Source: Gammaproteobacteria bacterium (GTDB lineage Bacteria; Pseudomonadota; Gammaproteobacteria; Xanthomonadales; SZUA-36). Taken from it: DNA of 60,354 nucleotides. A program made the translations under genes and the position numbers. Below are positions 8,419 to 16,320 of the stretch, in pieces. The first letter of the stretch is position 1. Every line of letters begins with the position of its first letter. The notes below the pieces were generated by a model. It saw only the letters and a program-made list of their open reading frames with translations. It had not been told where the DNA came from and did not search any database. The stretch covers positions 1 to 60,354 of the forward strand of contig JAUHYP010000015.1 in NCBI GenBank assembly GCA_030426265.1. Reading direction: 5' to 3'.

Positions 8419-9426
8419 TTATGTCAACGATTTCGGGCCTTCCAAAAGCGGAAGACAACCGTGAATCGCTTCGAGGGCCAAAGCCGTATGGACACTGTCT
8501 GAGGCGTACCAGTGCTCAGGTTCTTCAGGGGGCCTGGGTCCCAGGGCAATAACAACCGCTGGCCAACCGCCATCCTCACCTTGCAGCCGCAACAACCTGG
8601 CCAAACCCTGGCGCCACTCGCCATGGGCGCCCAGCCCCAGATGAGCGCCGGCTGCCAGGCTTTGCGCCAGGTCCTCATCGGACAAGCACTTCCAGCTCGA
8701 AACCAACCCAGATTGAAGTCGTTCTCCTGGGTCCACTAGCGCAGTCACCCCCTCGTCGACCGCCCAAGCCAGGGCATAGGCGAGCGCGCTCTTTGTTGGG
8801 TAATAGTAAGTGCACCCGTCTGGATCGCACCCAAGTCGGGCCTGAATCAACCGAATCGCAGCGTCCGTGAACGATCCCTCGCCCAGCGCACCGATCACGT
8901 TCACGTTGACCACCAGGTCGGTATCATTGTGCTCTGGGACATCGAACCATGTCCAAAACAGGCCGCAGTCGTCGCGGTTCTGAGCAAGCCGAACAACTAT
9001 TTCCGCTCGTTGTGCCGGCGTCAGCAGGTCACGTGTGACTGTCAGCGCCAGGGCCGTATCATCAACGTCCGGAGGCACGTGGAACGGAGGATCCCGGTAC
9101 CAGTAACTCCACGTGCCCCCTGGTCGTTTCGCACCCAATACGAAGGCACCCGCGCGCTCACGCAGGACCTGAAACCCCGGCAGCCGCCGAAGGGAGCGGA
9201 GTATCAGCAACGTCGGAAACACGGCGAATTCTTCCTGGCCCGGGTCTTCGAGGCGAGCGGATCTATGGATGGTGCTGGAAAAGGATCCATCCTTCCGCTG
9301 ATTGGCCGACAGCCATCGAGCGCCGCGCTCCAGGGCTTCGAGGCACGAACTGATCAATTGCTGGCCCGAAGAATTCAAAGGGTTCGGACGTAGTCTTCGA
9401 CAGCCTGATTCACCGCCGGAAGGCAT
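8419..9426 (-). CDS. Half-length terpenoid-cyclase/prenyltransferase alpha-barrel protein with DxDD motif
   Basis: 335 residues. Helical repeats contain Q/G-x-W-like turns (NQRKDGSFSS near 42-51, LQGEDGGWPAV near 285) and the sequence PPDVDDTALAL at residues 118-128. DxDDTA is the catalytic acid motif of class II terpene cyclases (squalene-hopene and diterpene cyclases), which are about twice this length. The protein therefore looks like one alpha/alpha-6 barrel. Whether it protonates an isoprenoid or only shares the fold is unknown. It lies downstream of the HPr-kinase-like gene in an apparent two-gene minus-strand unit. The ATG at 9426 overlaps the kinase gene by 52 bp; a TTG near residue 17 would shorten the overlap. 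The association with a RiPP locus is unusual. Confidence 0.7.
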   Translation of the reverse strand: MPSGGESGCRRLRPNPLNSSGQQLISSCLEALERGARWLSANQRKDGSFSSTIHRSARLEDPGQEEFAVFPTLLILRSLRRLPGFQVLRERAGAFVLGAKRPGGTWSYWYRDPPFHVPPDVDDTALALTVTRDLLTPAQRAEIVVRLAQNRDDCGLFWTWFDVPEHNDTDLVVNVNVIGALGEGSFTDAAIRLIQARLGCDPDGCTYYYPTKSALAYALAWAVDEGVTALVDPGERLQSGLVSSWKCLSDEDLAQSLAAGAHLGLGAHGEWRQGLARLLRLQGEDGGWPAVVIALGPRPPEEPEHWYASDSVHTALALEAIHGCLPLLEGPKSLT

Positions 9427-10322
9427 CGCAGGTCATCTGGAATTGCCAGGGTAGCCAGAGGTACGGTGCGGGACAGGTGCGAGACAGCCTGAAAATTTTC
9501 AGCCCGCGATTGCCAGAATCCCATGTGGTGGTCGGCGATCAGGCGTCGAAATGCGTCAGCGCCTGAAACCGGCGTTATCTCCGGCTTCTCCAGGCCTGCA
9601 ATCCGCTCGAGGGCCAAAAGGGCACGAACCGGTCCCGGGTCGGCGACCCGCCGGGCCTGGCAACGGCCCAGGGATTCGTTGGCGCGGTAAGGTCGATAGC
9701 GACCGTGCGCCGCAAACGCTCGAATCCCGTCCCCCACCTGGCGAATTGCGAGTTTGTCATCGCAATACAACGCAAAACCGCGACTCAGGAAACTGGCCAG
9801 CAACGTGGACTTGCCGCTGAACGAGGGGCCGAGAAACGCCACGCAGCCACCCTCCACCTCGACTGCGGATGCGTGCAGGATACTGATTCCCCGGTTGCAG
9901 GACAGGTAAGCGGGAAGGAGCAGATGGACCACCCAGAACGCCAGGATTTCGTCTGATGCCCCTTCCCTCCAGATGCGCAAGGGTTCGTCGGGGCCTTCTC
10001 GCCATTCGAATCGTGCAACGTTCTCGACGAACGCCCTCCAGACGCCGCGATGTGTCTCGTCATCATGGTCGGGGGCGAACCGGGATGACACTTTTCGGCC
10101 CTGAATCTCGAGTTCGATCAGTGCCTGTCCCGTCCGCATCGAAGGAGGTGAGGATCTTTCAATGACAATGCGGCAAGGCGCCTGCAATTCGCTTCTCGCG
10201 CCGCCCGAGACCGTCAATGGCACGTCCGATATGACGGGCACACCATAGCAAATGGCACGGTAAGATCCGGCGGGGCACTCCTCAGACATCGAAGCCATCG
10301 GGAATGACTCTGCAAAAGGCAT
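9375..10322 (-). CDS. HPr-kinase-like protein of the lasso-peptide kinase type
   Basis: 315 residues. The C-terminal half has the HPr kinase P-loop arrangement: ILHASAVEVEGGCVAFLG, then Walker A GPSFSGKST (165-173) and ALYCDDKLAI (about 184-193). HPr kinase homologues in lasso-peptide loci (paeninodin and relatives) phosphorylate the C-terminal Ser of the precursor. The precursor here ends in Ser, so the same role is inferred. The gene is divergent from the B2 gene across a 58-bp spacer and is followed by the cyclase-like gene. ATG codons at residues 9 and 12 are alternative starts. It is much longer at the N-terminus than the P-loop core; that part is not recognised. Confidence 0.82.
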   Translation of the reverse strand: MPFAESFPMASMSEECPAGSYRAICYGVPVISDVPLTVSGGARSELQAPCRIVIERSSPPSMRTGQALIELEIQGRKVSSRFAPDHDDETHRGVWRAFVENVARFEWREGPDEPLRIWREGASDEILAFWVVHLLLPAYLSCNRGISILHASAVEVEGGCVAFLGPSFSGKSTLLASFLSRGFALYCDDKLAIRQVGDGIRAFAAHGRYRPYRANESLGRCQARRVADPGPVRALLALERIAGLEKPEITPVSGADAFRRLIADHHMGFWQSRAENFQAVSHLSRTVPLATLAIPDDLRCLPAVNQAVEDYVRTL

Positions 10323-10333
10323 GGCGAACGACG

Positions 10334-10364
10334 TTTACATGACCGTGGGTTGCTAGACTATACC
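10334..10364. promoter_or_regulatory. Overlapping divergent promoter region between the kinase and B2 genes
   Basis: On the plus strand the extended -10 TGCTAGACT lies at 10351-10359. On the minus strand TATAGT lies at 10356-10361, overlapping it. The 10-mer TTGCTAGACT (10350-10359) recurs upstream of the precursor gene at 12783-12792. No -35 is convincing. Two-way expression of the locus from this short spacer is inferred. Confidence 0.4.
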
Positions 10365-10380
10365 GGTTCAACGCTCCGAT

Positions 10381-10896
10381 TTGCTGTGTGCCCTTGACCT
10401 TGCAACTGACATCGAATTTGCCGTGAATCAACCCGAAAGGACCTTACGCATCCGGATCGCCACGGATTCCCAGCCACGAGTCCACCGTGGCAAGCGGTTC
10501 GCTGCAAAAAGCCTGTTGGCCCTGGTCAGCCTGGCGATCAGCCTGGTGGGCGTGCAGCGAACCCACCGCTGCCTGACAATTCTGGCAGCACCCGCCCATC
10601 GGGCCCGGGTCGGCAAGAGCAATCCGGAACAGGCGCTTCTGCATGCTGATCTATGGCGGCAAATTCTGGAATCGGAAGCGGCCGCCCTGCCCTTCAGGGC
10701 CGAATGCAGTGAAATCTCCCTGAGCCTCCATGCACTGATGCTGCTCGGGGGCCATCGGGGCGAGGTCGTCATCGGCCATCGCTTGCTGCAGGACAACGTG
10801 CAGGGACACACCTGGCTGATGCTGGAGGGACAGGTTGTCTCGGAGCTCGGCGAACCGGACAAGGCCTATCCCATTTTGCATGTTCGCTTGAGGTGA
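10381..10896 (+). CDS. Lasso-peptide B2-type leader peptidase (transglutaminase-like)
   Basis: 171 residues from a TTG start. The C-terminal half matches the B2 family: Cys in RAECSEISLSLHALMLLGG (C109), then VVIGHRLL and the His of GHTWLMLEG (H143). The usual downstream Asp appears as Glu or is displaced. B2 proteins are cysteine proteases that cut the leader from the precursor while bound to the B1 protein. A basic segment and a hydrophobic stretch (SLLALVSLAISLVG) precede the catalytic part. The start is uncertain: TTG 10381 and GTG 10423 both lack a clear ribosome binding site. The cyclase gene begins 25 bp downstream, so the two are probably cotranscribed. Confidence 0.85.
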   Translation: MLCALDLATDIEFAVNQPERTLRIRIATDSQPRVHRGKRFAAKSLLALVSLAISLVGVQRTHRCLTILAAPAHRARVGKSNPEQALLHADLWRQILESEAAALPFRAECSEISLSLHALMLLGGHRGEVVIGHRLLQDNVQGHTWLMLEGQVVSELGEPDKAYPILHVRLR

Positions 10897-10921
10897 GGCG
10901 TCCGGCTGTCGGCCCACCGTC

Positions 10922-12772
10922 ATGAGTGGCTTGTTTGCCGTCTTCAATCGATCCGGTGCACCCGTCAACGAAGCGGACCTGGCCCGGGCACTCGGGCGCA
11001 TGTCTGTCAGGGGTCGCGACGACTCACGTATGTGGCACCAGTCCAATGCAGGCCTGGCCGCGGCTGTAACGTTCTGGTCCAGTGAAGAAAAACCTTGCGA
11101 CCTGCCCTTCACGCTGGACGGGTCGTGCCATGTCATTGCCGCAGCATTGCTCAGCAACCGCCCGGAACTGCGCCGGCAGTTGCACGGCGCCGGCCACGCA
11201 ACCACCCCGGAAACCTCCGACGCGGAACTGATTCTCCGCAGTTACACCGCCTGGGGTGAACGTTGCACGGAGCATCTTCGCGGAGAATTCGCTGCCGTCG
11301 TGTGGGACCCGGCCCGCCAGAAACTGCTGGGGTTCGTGGACCATTTTGGCACCCTGCCCCTGTTCTATACCGATACATCGGAGATGGCGGTGCTGAGTAC
11401 GGATCTCGAAGCCATCGCCACTTTTCGCGGTGTCGATCGCACATTGAGTCCTGAGGCCATCGTCGACACGCTGATATACGGGTTTCAACAATCCCGATCC
11501 AGCACGATTTACGAGCATATTCATCGTTTGCCGGGCGGGCACCTGCTGGAGGTAGCGCCGGAAAAAGCCCGTAGAAGCGTGTACTGGACGCCCGACGAAT
11601 GGTCTCCCCTGAGAAACGTCAGCGACCCACAATCCCTGGTGGACGAATTTCATGCACATCTCGAAAGGGCTGTGCTCGCGAGGGCCCGACTCCCGAACCT
11701 TGGCGTCGAGTTGTCCGGTGGACTGGACACTTCCAGCATCGCCCAGGTTCTGAGCGAGGATGCCCGGAATCGCCGACCTCAGCGCCACCTAAGGGCGTTT
11801 TGCCATGGATTTTCGGGCCCGGCCGGAGAAGCAGAACCCGCCCTCGCTCGCCAGACTGCCGACCACCTCGGCCTGGACCTGGAAGTGCTCTGGCAGGACC
11901 GAGGTCACCCATTGGGCACCACGAAGCCGAGCCACTTTCCCCCTGAACCCCAGGGCTTTCTGTGGGATGCGGGATTGCTGCATGGGCGCAATGCGGCGGC
12001 TCATTCGCCCATCCTGTTCTCAGGTCACGGCGGCGACATGATTCTGGGGTACGTGGAATACCACTGGATGCGCCAACTGCGCCGGCGGCCAATGGGCGCG
12101 TTTCGAGACCTTCTGACGTTTTTCAGGATGTACGGCTTCAAGCGACCGCCACTCGGGCTACGCAATTGGGTCAGGAAGTGGCAGGGAGCCAACGAATCAA
12201 ACATGCCTGTGCCCACCTGGCTCCGCCAGGACCTGGTGGACCGGGTCGCCCCCCTCGACCGGGTTACGCATATCGAGACAAGAAGCGAATCCTTCCGCCA
12301 ACGGCTGGGAATGTGGCACAGCCCCGTGTCCTCGATGATTTTTTCCCGAACCGATGCCGCCTACTACGACGCGCCCATTCGTTGCGTTTATCCCTATTTC
12401 GATTTCGATTTGTGGGAGTTTCTGCAATCAGTGCCACCAATACCCTACTTCGTGAAGAAGGCCCTGCTGCGGGTCGACATGAAGCATCGTCTCCCAACCG
12501 CTGTCGTCACTCGACCAAAGGTTCACCTGGCAGATGCCAGCCATCCGATCCTGGAGAGCATGCAAATCTCGGGCGTTCCCGCCTGGTATTTCGAGCAGCT
12601 CAAAAGTCCTTGCCTGGATGCCTACGTCGATGGCCGGAGCGTGGCTCGGCGCCTGGAACAGATCGAACGAGTCGGTAAAGCCGAATTTCTGCAATGCGTG
12701 GGGGCGGTTCATCTCGGCGCCTGGCTGGAGCACCGGGCGGCATCATCAGCTGCGAAAAACACCTGCCGGTAA
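10922..12772 (+). CDS. Lasso-peptide cyclase (asparagine-synthetase-like, C protein)
   Basis: 616 residues with the asparagine synthetase B layout. The N-terminal glutaminase-like domain starts MSGLFAVF, so the catalytic Cys2 is replaced by Ser and ammonia release from glutamine is not expected. The synthetase domain carries the ATP-binding motif LSGGLDTSS near residue 263. Lasso C proteins adenylate an Asp or Glu side chain of the precursor and form the macrolactam with the core N-terminus; they characteristically keep the AsnB fold. It lies between B2 and the precursor gene. It is clearly distinct from the Cys2-containing AsnB at 17608-19593. Confidence 0.88.
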   Translation: MSGLFAVFNRSGAPVNEADLARALGRMSVRGRDDSRMWHQSNAGLAAAVTFWSSEEKPCDLPFTLDGSCHVIAAALLSNRPELRRQLHGAGHATTPETSDAELILRSYTAWGERCTEHLRGEFAAVVWDPARQKLLGFVDHFGTLPLFYTDTSEMAVLSTDLEAIATFRGVDRTLSPEAIVDTLIYGFQQSRSSTIYEHIHRLPGGHLLEVAPEKARRSVYWTPDEWSPLRNVSDPQSLVDEFHAHLERAVLARARLPNLGVELSGGLDTSSIAQVLSEDARNRRPQRHLRAFCHGFSGPAGEAEPALARQTADHLGLDLEVLWQDRGHPLGTTKPSHFPPEPQGFLWDAGLLHGRNAAAHSPILFSGHGGDMILGYVEYHWMRQLRRRPMGAFRDLLTFFRMYGFKRPPLGLRNWVRKWQGANESNMPVPTWLRQDLVDRVAPLDRVTHIETRSESFRQRLGMWHSPVSSMIFSRTDAAYYDAPIRCVYPYFDFDLWEFLQSVPPIPYFVKKALLRVDMKHRLPTAVVTRPKVHLADASHPILESMQISGVPAWYFEQLKSPCLDAYVDGRSVARRLEQIERVGKAEFLQCVGAVHLGAWLEHRAASSAAKNTCR

Positions 12773-12782
12773 ACGATCAAGT

Positions 12783-12792
12783 TTGCTAGACT
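12783..12792 (+). promoter_or_regulatory. Extended -10 promoter element before the precursor gene
   Basis: TTGCTAGACT here is identical to the 10-mer at 10350-10359 before B2. Read as TGC-TAGACT it is an extended -10. Transcription would begin near 12799, giving a leader of about 22 nt that includes AATTGGGGAAA as ribosome binding site for the ATG at 12821. Confidence 0.45.
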
Positions 12793-12820
12793 CCCGCAGG
12801 GAGCTAATTGGGGAAACAGC

Positions 12821-13006
12821 ATGGAAAAAGTTCGGTCCAAATCTGGACGGTCAGACAACTCGGCGGAGTGCAATTCCGCCACGCCCGCCTACGTGAAGCC
12901 GAAACTCCATGACTTCGGAAAAATGCAGGACATCGTGCACACTGGACAGGACAGCTTCATGGACGATACCGGGATGTACGAAGGCACTGTTGGTACGATG
13001 AGCTGA
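12821..13006 (+). CDS. Lasso-peptide-like precursor peptide ending in Ser
   Basis: 61 residues. The leader has Y24, P27, L29 and G33, fitting the YxxPxLxxxG motif that B1 proteins recognise. The candidate core is the acidic C-terminal segment (...HTGQDSFMDDTG...GTMS) with Asp at 44, 48 and 49, no Lys or Arg, and a C-terminal Ser61. The cleavage site is ambiguous. Standard spacing would put Val39 at the position usually held by Thr-2, with the core starting at T41 (ring closed by D48 or D49, 8 or 9 residues). A core starting at G42 gives a 7- or 8-residue ring, and at Q43 a 7-residue ring with D49. The C-terminal Ser fits phosphorylation by the kinase at 9375-10322. A ribosome binding site GGGGAAA lies 6-7 nt before the ATG. 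Confidence 0.85.
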   Translation: MEKVRSKSGRSDNSAECNSATPAYVKPKLHDFGKMQDIVHTGQDSFMDDTGMYEGTVGTMS

Positions 13007-13045
13007 CCGGCGAGGGCAGCGATCGATCAACCTATCCCATCCGCA

Positions 13046-14389
13046 ATGCCCGGGCCGGCCTCCCTGGCCGGTTTGCTCCTTAGCCAATCTCACACGCATC
13101 CGGTCCCAAAAGTCATCACGCAAGCCCTTTGCGGTCATCAACGACTGTTCGATGCCTTTACGCTGGCCGGATTCGAGTGTGATCTAGGCCAGGCCAATAG
13201 ATTTGACTTCCAGGTTGCGGCATTCAACCGGGACCGTGAATACGCCAGGCTGCTGGCGCAACTCGGTTCGCTTCAGTCCGACTGCCAGGGAGCAGAAGCG
13301 GACCTAGCTGGCGCCTTGCGGCTCTCGCTCAAACAAGTCATGGCACCGGATGACTGTTTTGGAACGCCGCACAGCCTTTGGCTGGAGTTCGACGTGGTCG
13401 ATCCCGGTTCACTGGGCCGTGCTCCTTCACTGTTCCTGGCATTGGCCCATCCCGCCACGTCAGAACAGGCCGTCCAGTTCACCGACTACCTGGCAAGGCT
13501 CACCTCAGCGGCAGGTTCGGTGAAACTACCGGGCGGGTTGCAAAATCTTCTGGAACTCCTGGGGCCGGGTGACTCCATCAGTCATGTGGGCTGGATGTTG
13601 GGCCGGGCGACACCCAGCTTGCGACTGGTGGTTCGCGTTGCAGACGGCACCAATCCGCTCGATGTCGGCTCTCGCTTGCCGGGCGAGCGACGACCCGGCG
13701 CCTGGGCGCCCCTGCTGGCTGAGCTGTCAGATGACCTGCAATTCAACCGACTCTGTATTGACGTATTCCCTGACCGGTTTGAAATCAATGGCATAGAGTG
13801 CTTTCCCCTCAGCGGACACCAGCGAAGCGCTGCCCTCGCCGGCATTCTCTCCAGGCTCGAGCGCAATGAGGTCTGCACACCCGAGCACCGGAATCGGCTG
13901 CAGGACTGGGAGGGTTGCCATTTTCCCCGCCCGGATGAGACGTGGCCATTGGCGATGATCTGGCCCGGCCTGACAAAGCCCGCGAATGAGTTCACGGTAT
14001 TCCAGAGAAGCGTCAGTCACTTCAAGGTGATGGGACGCACCTCCGGGGAACCCTTGGTCAAGGCCTACTGGGGGGGCGAGCTGACTTATTGGTCACTCGG
14101 GTCCAGTAACGTCCTGCCAAACGAAGGGGCCATCGAGGCAGAGCGCGGCCACACTTCGCAACTGCAGCACATGCTTGATTTTGTCCGGGCGTGCCGAAAC
14201 GACGACGCCCTCAGAACGAGCCTTGAATCGGAATTGAACCCGAGCCTCGAGAGGCTCACAGAAGCGGGGCGTCAGTTCGGGTTTCGCGTGGAACCCAGAT
14301 CATTCCACCAGGCCTTCGCCATCGACTGGCAAATGCGGTGGCGGCAGCTACACGAAGTGGGCGCCTTACCGGTTGAAACAACTGGTTAA
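13046..14389 (+). CDS. Unrecognised 447-residue protein in the RiPP locus
   Basis: No family is recognised. The protein is soluble by appearance, with no signal peptide or membrane helices. Candidate structural segments include LWLEFDVVDPGSLGRAPSLFLAL, LQFNRLCIDVFPDRFEINGIEC, WPLAMIWPGLTKPANEF and a C-terminal helical region with FAIDWQMRWRQLHEVG. The nucleotidyltransferase gene follows after 3 bp and a glycosyltransferase gene after that, so a role in tailoring the peptide is inferred from position only. The ATG at 13046 lies before the stem-loop at 13054-13074, so the true start may be a later non-ATG codon; the next in-frame ATG is about 90 codons in and too far. Confidence 0.7.
   Translation: MPGPASLAGLLLSQSHTHPVPKVITQALCGHQRLFDAFTLAGFECDLGQANRFDFQVAAFNRDREYARLLAQLGSLQSDCQGAEADLAGALRLSLKQVMAPDDCFGTPHSLWLEFDVVDPGSLGRAPSLFLALAHPATSEQAVQFTDYLARLTSAAGSVKLPGGLQNLLELLGPGDSISHVGWMLGRATPSLRLVVRVADGTNPLDVGSRLPGERRPGAWAPLLAELSDDLQFNRLCIDVFPDRFEINGIECFPLSGHQRSAALAGILSRLERNEVCTPEHRNRLQDWEGCHFPRPDETWPLAMIWPGLTKPANEFTVFQRSVSHFKVMGRTSGEPLVKAYWGGELTYWSLGSSNVLPNEGAIEAERGHTSQLQHMLDFVRACRNDDALRTSLESELNPSLERLTEAGRQFGFRVEPRSFHQAFAIDWQMRWRQLHEVGALPVETTG
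13054..13074 (+). terminator. GC-rich stem-loop after the precursor gene (possible attenuator)
   Basis: GCCGGCC pairs with GGCCGGT around TCCCT and is followed by TTTGCTCCTT. It lies 47 nt after the precursor stop. A partial terminator here would let the precursor be transcribed in excess of the downstream tailoring genes. Confidence 0.45.
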
Positions 14390-14392
14390 CCC

Positions 14393-15412
14393 ATGAAGCG
14401 GCGCTCGAAACGTCTGATCAATACTCTGGCGACGACGATCACCGGGGCCAGGGCCAACGTTGCGGGCATCAACGTCAGCCAATTGGTCGATCTGGCGGTC
14501 AGTCACGGCGTTCATGGGCTTCTCAACGAGGCGTCGACTCAGGGGCGGATCGACGGTCTGCCTCAACCCGAATGCCAACGGTTACATCGCCTCGCCCTGG
14601 CGGATGCAGCAGCCGACCTGACGCAGGTGGCGGCCTTGCGGGAATTGCTCAGTTCGTTCGAGACAGAAGGCTTTCGTCCCTTGTTGCTCAAGGGTCTTCC
14701 CGTCGCGGCGCTTCACTATCCTAAGCGCCACTTGCGCCACCGGACCGACGTGGACCTGTATCTGTCACCGGGACACTCCACAAACGCGGCTCAGGTCCTT
14801 CACTCCCTGGGGTACCGAGTCTACGGGGTCAGCCGGCAAAACCCGACGGTGCACCAGTTCCACGCATCGCGGGGCGAAAGCTCACCCATACCCATTCATT
14901 TCGACTTGCACTGGGGCATCAGCAACCGCGCGTTGTTCCGGTCTGTCCTGCCATTCGACGCCGTGGCGCCAAACGCACAATCCATTTCCGATCTGGACCC
15001 GGCCGCCCTCACCCTGTCCAATCCGCACCTGTTGATTCATGCTTGCGTGCACCGAATCGCCCATGGCAGGAACTCGCAGAGAGACCGTCTGGTGTGGTTG
15101 AACGACATCCGCCTGATCCTGGCCAGCCTGGATGACCAGGAACGAGGGCGCTTCGTCGACGACGCGCTGGCTTGGAAGGTGGGCGCCGTTTGTGCCGACG
15201 GTATTGCCTCGATGAGCGCCGCGTTCCAGCAAGTGCCCGATGCGGGCCTTTGTACCGCCTTGACCGCTCGACAGGCGCTGGAGCCCAGCGCCAAGCTGAG
15301 CCGGGCCGGGCGATGGCGGTGGATGCTGTCGGACGTGGCGGCAGAACCCGGCCTGCCGGCCCAGTGGCGCTTTGTGCGTCAACTCATCGCCAATCGCCTG
15401 CCCGGCGACTGA
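14393..15412 (+). CDS. Nucleotidyltransferase family protein (NTP_transf_5-like) of the RiPP locus
   Basis: 339 residues. The segment LLLKGLPVAALHYPKRHLRHRTDVDLYL (about residues 98-125) has the KG...R..DxDL pattern of the uncharacterised nucleotidyltransferase family often found beside lasso-peptide kinases. A second acidic strand, IHFDLHWGI, follows near residue 162. In the pseudomycoidin system a homologue adds a sugar to the phosphorylated C-terminal Ser; a similar role is inferred here. It is separated by 3 bp from the preceding gene and by 5 bp from the following glycosyltransferase gene, so translation is probably coupled. Confidence 0.8.
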   Translation: MKRRSKRLINTLATTITGARANVAGINVSQLVDLAVSHGVHGLLNEASTQGRIDGLPQPECQRLHRLALADAAADLTQVAALRELLSSFETEGFRPLLLKGLPVAALHYPKRHLRHRTDVDLYLSPGHSTNAAQVLHSLGYRVYGVSRQNPTVHQFHASRGESSPIPIHFDLHWGISNRALFRSVLPFDAVAPNAQSISDLDPAALTLSNPHLLIHACVHRIAHGRNSQRDRLVWLNDIRLILASLDDQERGRFVDDALAWKVGAVCADGIASMSAAFQQVPDAGLCTALTARQALEPSAKLSRAGRWRWMLSDVAAEPGLPAQWRFVRQLIANRLPGD

Positions 15413-15417
15413 ACAGA

Positions 15418-16320
15418 GTGCTTCGATTTCAGCTGGACCGCCTGCGGCGCCACACCACCCAACGACTGGACCAGGTCGGCGCAGTGCTCGCCCATCGCAT
15501 CCGCCCTCCCCTCGGCGGCAGTTGGAACGGCAAAGTGCGCTTTGCGCTGCTGACCGTCAACTACAACACCACGCACTACCTGAAGCTAATGATGGCGACG
15601 TTGCTGGACCAGGAACGCATCGACCTGGTGAGCCAGGTCGTGATCGTCGACCAGGACAGCCGTGACGGCGCGACCGGGTTTCTCGAGCGGATCAATGACG
15701 ACTGTGCGCGTGTGACCGTCGTGAAGCGGAAACGGTGGTTGCACCATGCGCCCGGCATGCGGAACGCAATTTCCGCCCTGGACCGCGCCGAAAGGTCAAT
15801 TGATGCCGCAAACAGAGCCACTGTTCTGCTGCACATCGACCCCGACGTGATCTTCCTGGATCCAACGGCACTTGGCACGCTTGAGGTCTGCTTCGACAAC
15901 CCGGAAGTGGCCTTTGTGGGGGAACTTCGTCATCACTTGTTCCCGTTGCCCGAGGCCCAGGCCAGCTTCCTGGCTGTTCGCCGGGATTGGGCGGCGAGAA
16001 AGGACATCAGCCCCTGGGTGCATCACGGCAGCCCTGCATGGTGGCTGCAACGCGATTGCTGGAGAGCCGGGGCGCGAGGAGCGGACTTTCGCAACAACCA
16101 GGAAGGCTATGCACTGCATCGGGGAAGAACGGCCGTCGCCAGCGCCGGCGAATACAGCCCATGGAGCGCCTATGCCTCAGTCCGGCGGAGGGACGCCCAT
16201 TTCATGGGGGTCGAGGGAGGAAGGAACACCTGGCATGCCACGGAGCGCCGTTACGCGGAATGGCTGGAGCCGGGAAACGAGGGGATGCTGGTCAGCCGAC
16301 TGGCTGAGGTGTTTTCGTAA
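15418..16320 (+). CDS. GT-A-fold glycosyltransferase of the RiPP locus
   Basis: 300 residues from a GTG at 15418-15420, 5 bp after the previous stop. The family 2-like pattern is visible: FALLTVNYNTTHYLKLMM, VVIVDQDSRDGATGFLE, then LLHIDPDVIFLDP, where DPD is the likely metal/sugar-nucleotide DxD. No membrane segment is seen. It probably transfers a sugar to the kinase-modified peptide or a related acceptor; this is inferred from operon position. The 3' end overlaps the convergent glycosyltransferase gene at 16292-17557 by 29 bp. Confidence 0.75.
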   Translation: MLRFQLDRLRRHTTQRLDQVGAVLAHRIRPPLGGSWNGKVRFALLTVNYNTTHYLKLMMATLLDQERIDLVSQVVIVDQDSRDGATGFLERINDDCARVTVVKRKRWLHHAPGMRNAISALDRAERSIDAANRATVLLHIDPDVIFLDPTALGTLEVCFDNPEVAFVGELRHHLFPLPEAQASFLAVRRDWAARKDISPWVHHGSPAWWLQRDCWRAGARGADFRNNQEGYALHRGRTAVASAGEYSPWSAYASVRRRDAHFMGVEGGRNTWHATERRYAEWLEPGNEGMLVSRLAEVFS

